From positions 280,001 through 344,000 of the forward strand of contig NZ_CP041348.1 of the NCBI RefSeq assembly GCF_009834365.1: 64,000 nucleotides of DNA. The letters run 5' to 3'. The translations under genes were made by a program, and so were the position numbers. The DNA comes from Komagataeibacter xylinus (GTDB taxonomy: Bacteria; Pseudomonadota; Alphaproteobacteria; Acetobacterales; Acetobacteraceae). This document shows, in pieces, positions 26,930-34,237 of this stretch; the first letter of the stretch is position 1, and each line of letters begins with the position of its first letter. Under the pieces are notes generated by a model. The model was not told the DNA's origin, did not search any database, and saw nothing but the letters and a program-made list of their open reading frames with translations.

Positions 26930-27439
26930 TCAGGCCTTGGGGGCCTCGCCCTTCTGGGCGGCTTCGGTCTTGAGCACGTCGAGAATGTCCTGCAGCAGCA
27001 GTTCGCTACGCGGGGGTGCGGGCGGCGTTGCCGGCTTCTCGGCTTCTTTCTTCGCGGTCAGGCGGTTGATGACCTTGACCACCCAGAAAATCACGAAGCC
27101 GATGATGATGAACTGGATCACGGCGTTGAGGAACAGGCCCACGTTCAGCGTGACGGCGCCTGCCTTCTGCGCATCGGCCAGCGTGGCCAGATGCGGGCCG
27201 CGCAGCGTGACGAACAGGTTGGTGAAGTCGATGCCGCCAATGAGCAGGCCAAGGATGGGGGTGAAGATATCCTTCACCAGGCTGTTCACGATAGCCGTGA
27301 AAGCCGCGCCGACGATAACACCGACAGCGAGGTCAACCACGTTGCCGCGCATGAGGAAGTTACGGAATTCGCCCAGCCAGCCAGGCACATGAATATCCTT
27401 GACGTGCAGTTCAGGCACGTGATCCGGCAGTTTTGCCAT
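26930..27439 (-). CDS. mscL: Large-conductance mechanosensitive channel MscL
   Basis: Homopentameric inner-membrane channel that opens when membrane tension rises after hypo-osmotic shock. 169 residues: an amphipathic N-terminus, helix 1 with [19 protein letters not shown], a periplasmic loop, helix 2 ([22 protein letters not shown]) and a cytoplasmic helix. The tail is longer and more Pro/Ala-rich (KPATPPAPP) than in E. coli. ATG 27439 follows AAAGGAT and begins MAKLPDHV; the much longer in-frame reading is not real. A strong terminator follows. Confidence 0.95.
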   Translation of the reverse strand: MAKLPDHVPELHVKDIHVPGWLGEFRNFLMRGNVVDLAVGVIVGAAFTAIVNSLVKDIFTPILGLLIGGIDFTNLFVTLRGPHLATLADAQKAGAVTLNVGLFLNAVIQFIIIGFVIFWVVKVINRLTAKKEAEKPATPPAPPRSELLLQDILDVLKTEAAQKGEAPKA

Positions 27440-27600
27440 TAACGCCAATCCTTTATTTCTCAGAAGAAATTCATTCCTAGCAACATCGGGCGCGCGTGAC
27501 GACTGCATCAACGCCGCTTTTTTGCCATTCCGGCTGCCTGATGCAACGCGGTAACACCCTGCCTGCCCGCAGCGGGCGCGGGTTTTCTTGTTATCGGGTG

Positions 27601-27629
27601 TTGATCTCGGGCGCCCATCTCGTCTATAG
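27601..27629 (+). promoter_or_regulatory. Sigma70-type promoter of rpmE
   Basis: TTGATC (27601-27606), 17-bp spacer, CTATAG (27624-27629). Transcription would start about 55 bp before the rpmE ATG. Seen as a motif only. Confidence 0.5.
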
Positions 27630-27688
27630 GCCAGCCGAACATACGCCCCCGGTCGGCATCGGTGGGCCCAGCGCGAAAGTTGTTTGAA

Positions 27689-27919
27689 ATGAAATCCGGC
27701 ATCCACCCCGACTACCACGAGATCAATGTCATCATGACCGATGGCACCGAGTACAAGACCCGCTCCTGCTACGGCAAGCCGGGCGATACGCTCCGCCTCG
27801 ACATCGACACCAAGTCCCACCCGGCGTGGACCGGCGTGCAGCGCATGATGGACACCGGGGGCCAGGTCGCCAAGTTCAACAAGAAGTTCGGCGCGCTGGG
27901 CCAGCGCAAGAAGGGCTGA
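27689..27919 (+). CDS. rpmE: 50S ribosomal protein L31
   Basis: 76 residues, [27 protein letters not shown], then [10 protein letters not shown] and a basic C-terminus. This is the L31 type lacking the N-terminal CxxC zinc site, as usual in alphaproteobacteria. The start ATG 27689 gives the standard N-terminus; a GTG-type reading from 27662 would add nine residues without reason. A promoter-like pair lies at 27601-27629. Confidence 0.95.
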   Translation: MKSGIHPDYHEINVIMTDGTEYKTRSCYGKPGDTLRLDIDTKSHPAWTGVQRMMDTGGQVAKFNKKFGALGQRKKG

Positions 27920-27971
27920 TAACCCTCACCTCCACCGAACATACACTGCGGTTACCGGCAATGCCCGGTCC

Positions 27972-28000
27972 CTTGAACGGGGGGCCGGGCATTCCCATGT
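27972..28000 (+). promoter_or_regulatory. Sigma32 (RpoH)-type heat-shock promoter of hsp20
   Basis: CTTGAA (27972-27977) and CCCATGT (27994-28000) are separated by 16 bp, close to the RpoH consensus CTTGAA-N-CCCAT-x-T. Start of transcription near 28007 would give a leader of about 100 nt, which is the structured part below. Confidence 0.65.
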
Positions 28001-28007
28001 CTGGACC

Positions 28008-28105
28008 ATGCGAACGCCCGAGCGGGTTCGCATCTTCCCTACAGCGCGGCCCGCTCGACCGAGGAGCCGCCCACCCGCAGACCTTGCTTCATGGAGGTTT
28101 TGAAC
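28008..28105 (+). ncRNA. ROSE-like RNA thermometer in the hsp20 leader
   Basis: Three hairpins follow the predicted start. Hairpin 1 pairs ATGCGAA/TTCGCAT with CCCG/CGGG inside (28008-28033). Hairpin 2 pairs GCGGC/GCCGC with CTCG/CGAG inside (28046-28070). Hairpin 3 pairs ACCT (28081-28084) with AGGT (28095-28098), placing TTGCT opposite the Shine-Dalgarno GGAGG (28093-28097). A TYGCT segment opposite the Shine-Dalgarno is the hallmark of ROSE elements, which melt on heating to allow hsp20 translation. The 5' position, length and downstream gene all fit. Confidence 0.65.
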
Positions 28106-28615
28106 ATGGCTTATGATTTCGCACCACTGTTTCGCAGCGCGATCGGGTTTGACCGGCTGGCCCAGCTTGTCGATACGGCAGCCCAGAATCCGGTAAGCCC
28201 GTCCTACCCGCCCTATAATATCGAAAAACTGTCCGATGCCCGTTATGTCCTGACCATGGCGGTGGCAGGCTTCGGCCCTGATGACATCGAACTGACCGTG
28301 CAGGACAACACGCTGATCGTGGCCGGTCGCGTGGCGGAAAACACGCAGGACCGCGAGATGCTCCATCGCGGCATCGCCACCCGCGCGTTCGAGCGCCGCT
28401 TCGTTCTTGCCGACCACGTGGTGGTGGAAAAGGCGGACATGACCAACGGCCTGCTGCGCATTGCCGTGCGCCAGATCGTGCCCGAGGCGCTCAAGCCGCG
28501 CCGCATTCCCATCTCGTCAGGGCAGGTCATGGGCATGGAAGGCGCACCACCCCCGGACTCCGTTGCGGCACCTGCCATGGCGGCCCAACCTGCCGCCTGC
28601 GGTTGCGCCGCCTGA
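28106..28615 (+). CDS. ibpA: Small heat-shock protein, Hsp20/IbpA family
   Basis: ATP-independent chaperone that binds unfolding proteins in the cytoplasm. About 169 residues: N-terminus AYDFAPLFRSAIGFDRL, central alpha-crystallin domain (about 40-130, with PPYNIEKL, VAGFGPDDIELTV, RAFERRFVLADHVVVEKADMTNGLLRI) and a C-terminal RRIPIS, the I-x-I anchor for oligomer assembly. ATG 28106 follows GGAGG; the in-frame ATG at 28091 overlaps the Shine-Dalgarno and is rejected. Expression is predicted to be heat-induced at both the promoter and the leader. Confidence 0.93.
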   Translation: MAYDFAPLFRSAIGFDRLAQLVDTAAQNPVSPSYPPYNIEKLSDARYVLTMAVAGFGPDDIELTVQDNTLIVAGRVAENTQDREMLHRGIATRAFERRFVLADHVVVEKADMTNGLLRIAVRQIVPEALKPRRIPISSGQVMGMEGAPPPDSVAAPAMAAQPAACGCAA

Positions 28616-28648
28616 GCAGAACCCGCAATGGCAGCGCCATTGACGACG

Positions 28649-28678
28649 GGGGCGGGCCATCTGGCCTGCCCCTGTTTT
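28649..28678 (+). terminator. Rho-independent terminator of hsp20
   Basis: GGGGCGGGCC/GGCCTGCCCC (28649-28658 with 28663-28672, one G-U pair), 4-nt loop, then TGTTTT. Confidence 0.8.
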
Positions 28679-28769
28679 GCATGGTGTGGCTGCCTGCCCG
28701 GCGGGTCAGCGTATTTGCAATGTCCGGGGCTGATGGATGCGAAACATCCAGCGCGGGCGGATTGAAGTC

Positions 28770-28798
28770 TTGACCTTTGGCGCCCTCAACCTTCATAT
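28770..28798 (+). promoter_or_regulatory. Sigma70-type promoter of trcR
   Basis: TTGACC (28770-28775), 17-bp spacer, TCATAT (28793-28798). Transcription would begin about 125 bp before the gene. Motif only. Confidence 0.5.
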
Positions 28799-28929
28799 CA
28801 CTTCCACGAGTGTTTTCCGTTTCTGGCGCGCCAGCAGGCACGCACGGTTCCCGCTTCGGGATGGAGCCGTTTCAAACACCCTTTCAGGTGCCTGCGTGTG
28901 GCGCCACACGCTGTAGGACCTGAGTGACA

Positions 28930-29517
28930 ATGACTGCCCTGCCCCTGATGCCCAAGGCCACCGCCGTGTGGCTTATTGAAAAGACGGCGCTGACCTTTAC
29001 CCAGATTGCCGAATTCTGTGGAATGCACCCCCTTGAGGTGCAGGCCATCGCCGATGGCGAAGTGGCGCAGGGAATCGTGGGCTATGACCCGATTGCCAAC
29101 CACCAGCTGACCCAGGCGGAAATCGATCGCTGCGAAAAAGACCCTGAGTCGCGCCTCAAGATCCTGCCGCCCGCCAACCCGATCAACCGCCGCTCGAAGG
29201 GCGCACGGTACACGCCGGTGGCCAAGCGCAATGACCGGCCTGATGCGATTGCGTTCATCCTGCGCAACTTCCCGCAACTGTCCGAGCAGCAGACCAGCAA
29301 GCTACTGGGCACCACCAAGGACACGATCGAGAAAGTGCGCAGCAAGCAGCACTGGAACAGCCCCAACATCAAGCCGCGTGATCCCGTCACGCTGGGCCTG
29401 TGCAGCCAGACCGACCTCAATGCCATGGTTGCTGCCGCCAATGAGCGCCTTGCCCGTGAAGGCCAGGCCGTGCCCCCGCCGCTCGAACTCGACGACGACA
29501 GCGAACACGCGCTCTAA
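28930..29517 (+). CDS. trcR: Cell-cycle transcriptional regulator TrcR (DUF1013)
   Basis: 195-residue protein of the alphaproteobacterial DUF1013 family; the Caulobacter member binds RNA polymerase and cell-cycle promoters. Typical segments are KATAVWLIEKTALTF, IAEFCGMHPLEVQAIADGEV, YDPIANHQLT, KRNDRPDAIAFILRNFPQLSEQQ and the basic region TTKDTIEKVRSKQHWNS. The first part resembles a helix-turn-helix. I start at ATG 28930 (MTALPLMPK) because the GTG two codons upstream has no support. A GC-rich 12-bp hairpin (29525-29552) follows the stop without a T-run. Confidence 0.92.
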   Translation: MTALPLMPKATAVWLIEKTALTFTQIAEFCGMHPLEVQAIADGEVAQGIVGYDPIANHQLTQAEIDRCEKDPESRLKILPPANPINRRSKGARYTPVAKRNDRPDAIAFILRNFPQLSEQQTSKLLGTTKDTIEKVRSKQHWNSPNIKPRDPVTLGLCSQTDLNAMVAAANERLAREGQAVPPPLELDDDSEHAL

Positions 29518-29569
29518 AGCCTGACCGCCCGGTGGCCCATGCCGCCGGGCGGAAAGCAGGGCCTTTTGT

Positions 29570-29740
29570 TCAGCCCAGCCTGGCCAGTCGCTCGATTTCT
29601 TCCTTTACGCGCAGTTTTTCCAGCTTGAGCCGCCTGATCGCGCCCTCATCGGGCAGCGGCCTGCGATCTTCATCAAAAATGCGGGCATCAAGCCGCGCAT
29701 GGCGAGTTTTGAGGCTGTTGATACGCGCTTCATACGACAT
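29570..29740 (-). CDS. YdcH/DUF465 family mini-protein
   Basis: A 56-residue protein, MSYEARINSLKTRHARLDARI, then FDEDRRPLPDEGAIRRLK, ending LKLEKLRVKEEIERLARLG. The N-terminal helix with L-x-x-RHA-x-L and the C-terminal L-K-x-x-K-L-x-x-KEEI helix are the DUF465 signature: a short helical hairpin, probably dimeric. GGAGG precedes the ATG. Function unknown. It lies divergent from the related gene at 29899, separated by 158 bp. Confidence 0.85.
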   Translation of the reverse strand: MSYEARINSLKTRHARLDARIFDEDRRPLPDEGAIRRLKLEKLRVKEEIERLARLG

Positions 29741-29898
29741 GGAATCCTCCAGCGTTTTGCTACGACCCGATCAGGCTAGACCAGACGCGCGGGCGAATTC
29801 CATGCTAAAATTGCAGACCGTGGGGTAAGGCGCGCATTTCGCCTTTTGGCGCGGATATGCTTAGACTAGGGCCCTGCCCACCGAACAGATGAGCCGCC

Positions 29899-30099
29899 AT
29901 GCTGACAGATCGCGAGACCCTCCTTCGCAAGCTGCATGAACTGCGCAGCGAACATCGTGACCTTGACACGGTCATAAGCCGCATGGCCCTGCAGATATCA
30001 GACCAGTTGCAGCTGCAACGGCTGAAAAAGCGCAAACTGCTGCTCAAGGACGAGATCACCTGGCTGGAAAGCCGCCTGATCCCCGACAGTATTGCCTGA
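29899..30099 (+). CDS. YdcH/DUF465 family mini-protein
   Basis: 66 residues with the same family pattern ([20 protein letters not shown] then [20 protein letters not shown]). It is divergent from the homologue at 29570. It ends 25 bp before the probable GTG start of purE, so the two may be cotranscribed. Function unknown; such proteins occur in nearly all alphaproteobacteria, often as neighbours. Confidence 0.85.
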   Translation: MLTDRETLLRKLHELRSEHRDLDTVISRMALQISDQLQLQRLKKRKLLLKDEITWLESRLIPDSIA

Positions 30100-30124
30100 C
30101 GACCTGACGAGAGTATTTCAAACC

Positions 30125-30625
30125 GTGAGCCACCCTTCTTCCGCCTCCCCCCGCGTGGGAATCATCATGGGCAGCCAGTCCGACTGGGAAACCATGCGCC
30201 ATGCCACCGCCGTGCTGGAAAAGCTTGAAGTTGCGCATGAGGTGCGCATCGTCTCCGCCCACCGCACACCGGACCGTCTGGCCGACTATGCAAAATCAGC
30301 CCAGGGGCGCGGGCTCTCGGTCATTATCGCAGGCGCGGGCGGGGCGGCTCACCTGCCGGGCATGTGTGCAGCCTGGACGGCGCTGCCGGTAATGGGAGTT
30401 CCGGTCGAATCGCATGCGCTCAAGGGCATGGACAGCCTGCTTTCCATCGTGCAGATGCCCGGCGGCATCCCCGTGGGCACGCTGGCCATTGGCAAGGCAG
30501 GGGCCACCAATGCCGCCCTGATGGCGGCGTCCATCCTCGCCCTGTCCGACCCGGCACTTGGCACGAGGCTGGCAGCATGGCGCGCGGCCCAGACGGCCGC
30601 CGTGGCGGATGAACCAACCCGATGA
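30125..30625 (+). CDS. purE: N5-carboxyaminoimidazole ribonucleotide mutase
   Basis: Purine biosynthesis: converts N5-CAIR to CAIR after PurK. 166 residues from GTG 30125. The N-terminal [22 protein letters not shown] segment [55 protein letters not shown] and [12 protein letters not shown] are diagnostic. An in-frame TTG at 30092 overlaps the previous gene and would add 11 residues with no PurE counterpart. The stop overlaps the purK start (ATGA). Confidence 0.95.
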   Translation: MSHPSSASPRVGIIMGSQSDWETMRHATAVLEKLEVAHEVRIVSAHRTPDRLADYAKSAQGRGLSVIIAGAGGAAHLPGMCAAWTALPVMGVPVESHALKGMDSLLSIVQMPGGIPVGTLAIGKAGATNAALMAASILALSDPALGTRLAAWRAAQTAAVADEPTR

Positions 30626-31776
30626 GCATGCTGCCCCCCGGTTCCGTTCTGGGCATTGTGGGCGGTGGCCAGCTTGGCCGCATGTCCGCCATTGCCGCTG
30701 CCCGCCTTGGCTACCGCGCCCATATCCTGACCACCGAGGCCGATGGCCCCGCAGCCCAGGTGGCGCATGCCGTAACCCTAGGCGCCTATGATGACCACGA
30801 CGCCCTGCGCCGCTTTGCCGGTGCGGTGGATGTCATCACCTTCGAGTTCGAGAACATCAGCGCTGACGGGCTTGACCTGCTCTCCAGCCTGCGCCCGGTC
30901 CACCCGGCGGGCGCGATCCTGCGCATCAGCCAGGACCGCATTGCCGAGAAGACCTTCATGGGCGAACACGGCATCCCCGTCGCCCCCTGGCATGCGGTGG
31001 AAAGCCGCGCCGACCTTGACCGCGCAGCGAAAGCACTGGGCTATCCCTTCATCCTCAAGACCACGCGGCTGGGCTATGACGGCAAGGGACAGGCCCGCAT
31101 TCACAGCGCTGCCGATCTGGACCACGCTTTTGATACGCTGCGCCCCCACCCGCTGGTGGCCGAGGGCATGATCCGCTTCGCGTGCGAGGTGAGCGTGATG
31201 GTGGCGCGTAACGAGCAGGGCGATATCAGCACCTTTGACGTAACCGAGAACCGCCACCGCAACGGCATTCTCGACATCAGCCTGGCCCCGGCCCGCATCA
31301 GCCCTGATCTTGCGGCACAGGCCCGTGACCTGGCCCGACGCATTGCCACAGCTCTTGGCCTTGTGGGCCTGTTGGGCGTGGAAATGTTCGTGGACCACGA
31401 CGGCAGTCTGCGCGTGAACGAGATCGCCCCCCGCCCGCATAATTCGGGCCACTGGACCATGAATGCCTGCCCGGTGGACCAGTTCGAGATGCATGTGCGT
31501 GCCGTAACCGGCCTGCCGTTGCCACCTGCCACCCGCCATAGCGACGCGGTGATGAAAAACCTGATCGGCCCGGATGACATGGCGCTGTGGCCTGAAATCA
31601 TGGCCACCCCGCACCTGCTGGCCCACCATTACGGCAAGGCCAAGGCCCGGCCGGGACGCAAGATGGGGCATGTGAACGTGATCTTTCCACTCGGCAGCCT
31701 GCCAGGTGAGTTCGGTGTTGAGGCTGCCCTCGGTCCTCTTGCAACGCCTGTAAAGGAAAAAGACACGGCTCCCTGA
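30622..31776 (+). CDS. purK: N5-carboxyaminoimidazole ribonucleotide synthase
   Basis: ATP-grasp enzyme carboxylating AIR to N5-CAIR, the step before PurE. 384 residues. The N-terminal [22 protein letters not shown], the ATP-grasp core ([48 protein letters not shown]) and the C-terminal [17 protein letters not shown] are conserved. ATGA overlap with purE implies translational coupling. About 250 bp of intergenic sequence without recognisable features follow. Confidence 0.95.
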   Translation: MSMLPPGSVLGIVGGGQLGRMSAIAAARLGYRAHILTTEADGPAAQVAHAVTLGAYDDHDALRRFAGAVDVITFEFENISADGLDLLSSLRPVHPAGAILRISQDRIAEKTFMGEHGIPVAPWHAVESRADLDRAAKALGYPFILKTTRLGYDGKGQARIHSAADLDHAFDTLRPHPLVAEGMIRFACEVSVMVARNEQGDISTFDVTENRHRNGILDISLAPARISPDLAAQARDLARRIATALGLVGLLGVEMFVDHDGSLRVNEIAPRPHNSGHWTMNACPVDQFEMHVRAVTGLPLPPATRHSDAVMKNLIGPDDMALWPEIMATPHLLAHHYGKAKARPGRKMGHVNVIFPLGSLPGEFGVEAALGPLATPVKEKDTAP

Positions 31777-32034
31777 AAGGCTGCTTAAAAACAGGCCGCC
31801 CGAGATAATAGATGTTTTGTTCAAAAGCCTCACCAGATGCCGTGTTCTTGAAAAACCGGCGGAACGTGAGGACTTTTACTTTTTCATTAACGATGAACCT
31901 TCAAACTGTATCCTGTTTGTATTGAATGACGGGCCCGCTTAGCGGTTTTGAACGATCTATCATCATGACCGCCCTTTCAGGCAGCAATGCCTGGATTGGG
32001 GCCATGCTGGTAAAAGACGCCTGGCCCTGACCTG

Positions 32035-32706
32035 TCAGGCAATCAGCCCCATGGCGCGGAAACTGTGGGTGCGCCCGTTGCCCACAATAATGTGGTCATG
32101 CACGACAACACCCATCAGCCTGCCAATCTGAGCAATGCGCATGGTCATCTCGATATCAGCCCCTGATGGCTCGGGGCGGCCTGCGGGGTGGTTATGGGCC
32201 AGCACCAGCTTTTCGGCGCCAAGTTGCAAAGCGCGGCGCATGATCTCGCGCGGATAGACGGGGGAATGGTTGACCGTGCCAGTGCCCATTAAATCATCGG
32301 CCAGCAGGCGGAACTCCCCGTCAAGAAACAGTACGCGGAACTGCTCGACCACTTCATGGCCCATGCAGGCCTGCAGGTAGGCCTCCAGCCCCTTGCGGCC
32401 CGCGAGCACATCCGTGCGCCGCACCCGGCCCCGATACAGCCGTAATGCCGCCTCACGCGCCACAGCGAGCAACGGCGGCACGAGGGCCTCGCGCCCCGCC
32501 ACTTCATCAAGCCCGCCCACATGCGCCGAAAGCGCCATGCCCGCCGAGCCGAAACGGGCCAGAAGGCTGGCTGCCAGCCGGTCGGGGGCGGGGTGCGCCG
32601 TATCAAGCGTGCGGATGAGACGATGCAGGAGCGCATGATCCTGCGCACGGCTGATTCTGCCGCCAAGCGGCACTGATGCGGGAACGGGTGGCTTATGGTC
32701 GGACAA
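32035..32706 (-). CDS. radC: RadC family protein (JAB/MPN domain), intact
   Basis: 223 residues: a helical N-terminal domain (about 1-100) and a C-terminal JAB1/MPN fold with the metalloprotease-like motif HNHPAGRPEPSGAD. The core VEQFRVLFLDGEFRLLADDLMGTGTVNHSPVYPREIMRRAL is typical of RadC/DUF2466. Such proteins were once linked to DNA repair, but their activity is unknown. The best start is TTG 32704-32706 with GGGAAGGG upstream; no ATG is available in frame. A degenerate paralogue lies 0.8 kb away. Confidence 0.9.
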   Translation of the reverse strand: MSDHKPPVPASVPLGGRISRAQDHALLHRLIRTLDTAHPAPDRLAASLLARFGSAGMALSAHVGGLDEVAGREALVPPLLAVAREAALRLYRGRVRRTDVLAGRKGLEAYLQACMGHEVVEQFRVLFLDGEFRLLADDLMGTGTVNHSPVYPREIMRRALQLGAEKLVLAHNHPAGRPEPSGADIEMTMRIAQIGRLMGVVVHDHIIVGNGRTHSFRAMGLIA

Positions 32707-32789
32707 AACGGCCCTTCCCCAACAATTGCAGGACAGAACGCGCCGCCATGGTGCATGATGGCGACAAAATAAGGAGGTTATGAACCTGC

Positions 32790-33482
32790 ATGCGTCTTCA
32801 TCAGTCCCATACCGTACTTTTTGACCTCGATGGCACCATCATCCGCTCGCGTGATGGCATTGTCGAATCCATCCATGCCGTGCTGCGCGACCTCGGGCAT
32901 GAGCCCGACCTGTCGATGGACCTGACCTGGGTGGTTGGCCCGCCGCTTGAGGAACTGATCGGCCACATCCTCGCCCATTATGGCGATGACCGTGTGCACG
33001 AAGCAATGGCGCTGTACCGCAAACACTACGAGTCGGGGGGCATGCACAAGAGCCCGGTTTTCGAGCATATGCGCGAGGTGATCGAGACCCTCTCGGCCGA
33101 GGGCGTGCGGCTGTTCGTAGCCACCTCCAAGCCGCGCTACCTGGCGCGCAAGATCCTGCACATGCGCGGCCTGGTGCAGTATTTTGACGGCCTGTCCGGC
33201 GCGCGTGAGGATGAAAGCGGGGCCGAAAAGCCCGAACTGATCGCCGCCGTGCTGCGTGAATACGCCGTCAACCGCGAGGATGCGCTGATGATCGGCGACC
33301 GCCGCTTCGACATCAGCGGGGCGCATGCCAACCATGTGCGCGCGCTGGGCGTGCTATGGGGCTACGGCACGCGCGAGGAACTTGTGCAGGCGGGTGCGGA
33401 TGCGCTGGTCAGCCAGCCTGCCGAGCTGCTGGCCGCCATCCGCCAGCAATTCGCGGCAGCCGAGGCCCATCCCCACACCTAG
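32790..33482 (+). CDS. gph: HAD-superfamily phosphatase, Gph-like
   Basis: 230 residues. HAD motif I FDLDGTIIRS (nucleophile Asp), motif II VATSKP, motif III with Lys in GAEKPELIA and motif IV MIGDRRFDISGA are present, together with a helical cap. This fits phosphoglycolate phosphatase (removing 2-phosphoglycolate from DNA repair) or a related nucleotide phosphatase. AAGGAGG lies at 32771-32777, 12 nt before the ATG, while an out-of-frame ATG at 32780 is only 2 nt away. The start at 32790 is the first possible in frame because a stop precedes it. Confidence 0.8.
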   Translation: MRLHQSHTVLFDLDGTIIRSRDGIVESIHAVLRDLGHEPDLSMDLTWVVGPPLEELIGHILAHYGDDRVHEAMALYRKHYESGGMHKSPVFEHMREVIETLSAEGVRLFVATSKPRYLARKILHMRGLVQYFDGLSGAREDESGAEKPELIAAVLREYAVNREDALMIGDRRFDISGAHANHVRALGVLWGYGTREELVQAGADALVSQPAELLAAIRQQFAAAEAHPHT

Positions 33483-34174
33483 CGCTCCATCAGCCCCCGC
33501 ATGCTCACCACCTGCCCCGCCCCACGCACCAGGCAGTCCTGAAACATCAGGCCGAGCAGGCGGGCATGGGCGTATAACATGCGCACAAGGCGCAGTTCGG
33601 GCAGGTTTTCAGCCGGTGGGGGCGCGTGCCGGCCCATGTCGCGCACCGCAATGAGCGAGACCGTATGCAGTTCAAGCGCGCGGGCCAGAACCGCGCGGCA
33701 CTGTTGCGGCGGAAGGCCCGCGGGCACGACCTCATCGGCCAGCATCTGGCGGGCTGAATCAAGGTAGAACATCCGCATGCCATCAGGCGTGCAGGCCGGC
33801 AGGCGGTCGCAGTAATCGAGCAGCACCGCCATATCGGTAAAAACGACCTGCCCGCGCAGGTCGGCATGGGCCAGGCGCTGCGCCACCTCCCCCGGCACGC
33901 TGATGACCGCCACCCCGCGCGGCCCCAGCCCCGCCGCCCGCAGGGCGGAAGGCGTGGCCTCAAGCACCGCCTCGAGGCTGCCAAACGTGGCCAGCAGGGC
34001 CTTGGCCTGCGGCTTGGTGTCGCGCCGGGGGGTTGCGGCAAACAGCAGCACCTCGAGCAGTTCATAGTCGGCCAGCGAGTGCGCGCCCGCCACGCGAATG
34101 CGCTCGCGCATGCGCGCCCTGTGGCCGCCGGGGCCGACCCGTGCCGGTGTTTTTATTGGCTTTGTTTCTTTCAT
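33479..34174 (-). CDS. RadC paralogue with a degenerate JAB motif
   Basis: 231 residues from ATG 34174 (MKETKPIKTP). The N-terminal domain (RARMRERIRVAGAHSLADYELLEVLLFAATPRRDTKPQAKALL) is fully RadC-like and includes the RERI motif. The MPN domain retains MRMFYLDSARQMLADEVV, but the metal-binding HNHP-G-x-x-x-P-S-x-x-D motif is replaced by RDMGRHAPPPAENL, with no His-x-His pair. It therefore cannot bind metal in the usual way. Its stop overlaps the end of the convergent phosphatase gene by 4 bp. It is divergent from uvrD. Confidence 0.75.
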   Translation of the reverse strand: MKETKPIKTPARVGPGGHRARMRERIRVAGAHSLADYELLEVLLFAATPRRDTKPQAKALLATFGSLEAVLEATPSALRAAGLGPRGVAVISVPGEVAQRLAHADLRGQVVFTDMAVLLDYCDRLPACTPDGMRMFYLDSARQMLADEVVPAGLPPQQCRAVLARALELHTVSLIAVRDMGRHAPPPAENLPELRLVRMLYAHARLLGLMFQDCLVRGAGQVVSMRGLMER

Positions 34175-34237
34175 GACCCCTCCACACGCCCGATAGCATT
34201 GGTGCGCACTGCCCGGATTGGTATAGAAGAAAGCGTG

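Larger units (their letters stand above)
28616..28929. other. 314-bp intergenic region between hsp20 and trcR
   Basis: Contains the hsp20 terminator (28649-28678), then about 90 bp with no visible structure, then a promoter for trcR (28770-28798) and a leader of about 125 nt. No open reading frame with a ribosome-binding site is seen. Confidence 0.6.

Noticed and set aside
26930..27820. A 296-residue reading of mscL with a long N-terminal extension
   Set aside because: The extension has no family match, crosses a promoter region and lacks a ribosome-binding site. ATG 27439 with AAAGGAT is the proper start.
27960..27993. AATGCCCGG/CCGGGCATT hairpin as terminator of rpmE
   Set aside because: No T-run follows on the plus strand, and the right arm lies between the sigma32 promoter elements of hsp20.
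32780..32824. ATG at 32780 as a 14-codon upstream ORF before the phosphatase
   Set aside because: It is only 2 nt from the AAGGAGG, too close for initiation, and it is out of frame with a short unremarkable product.
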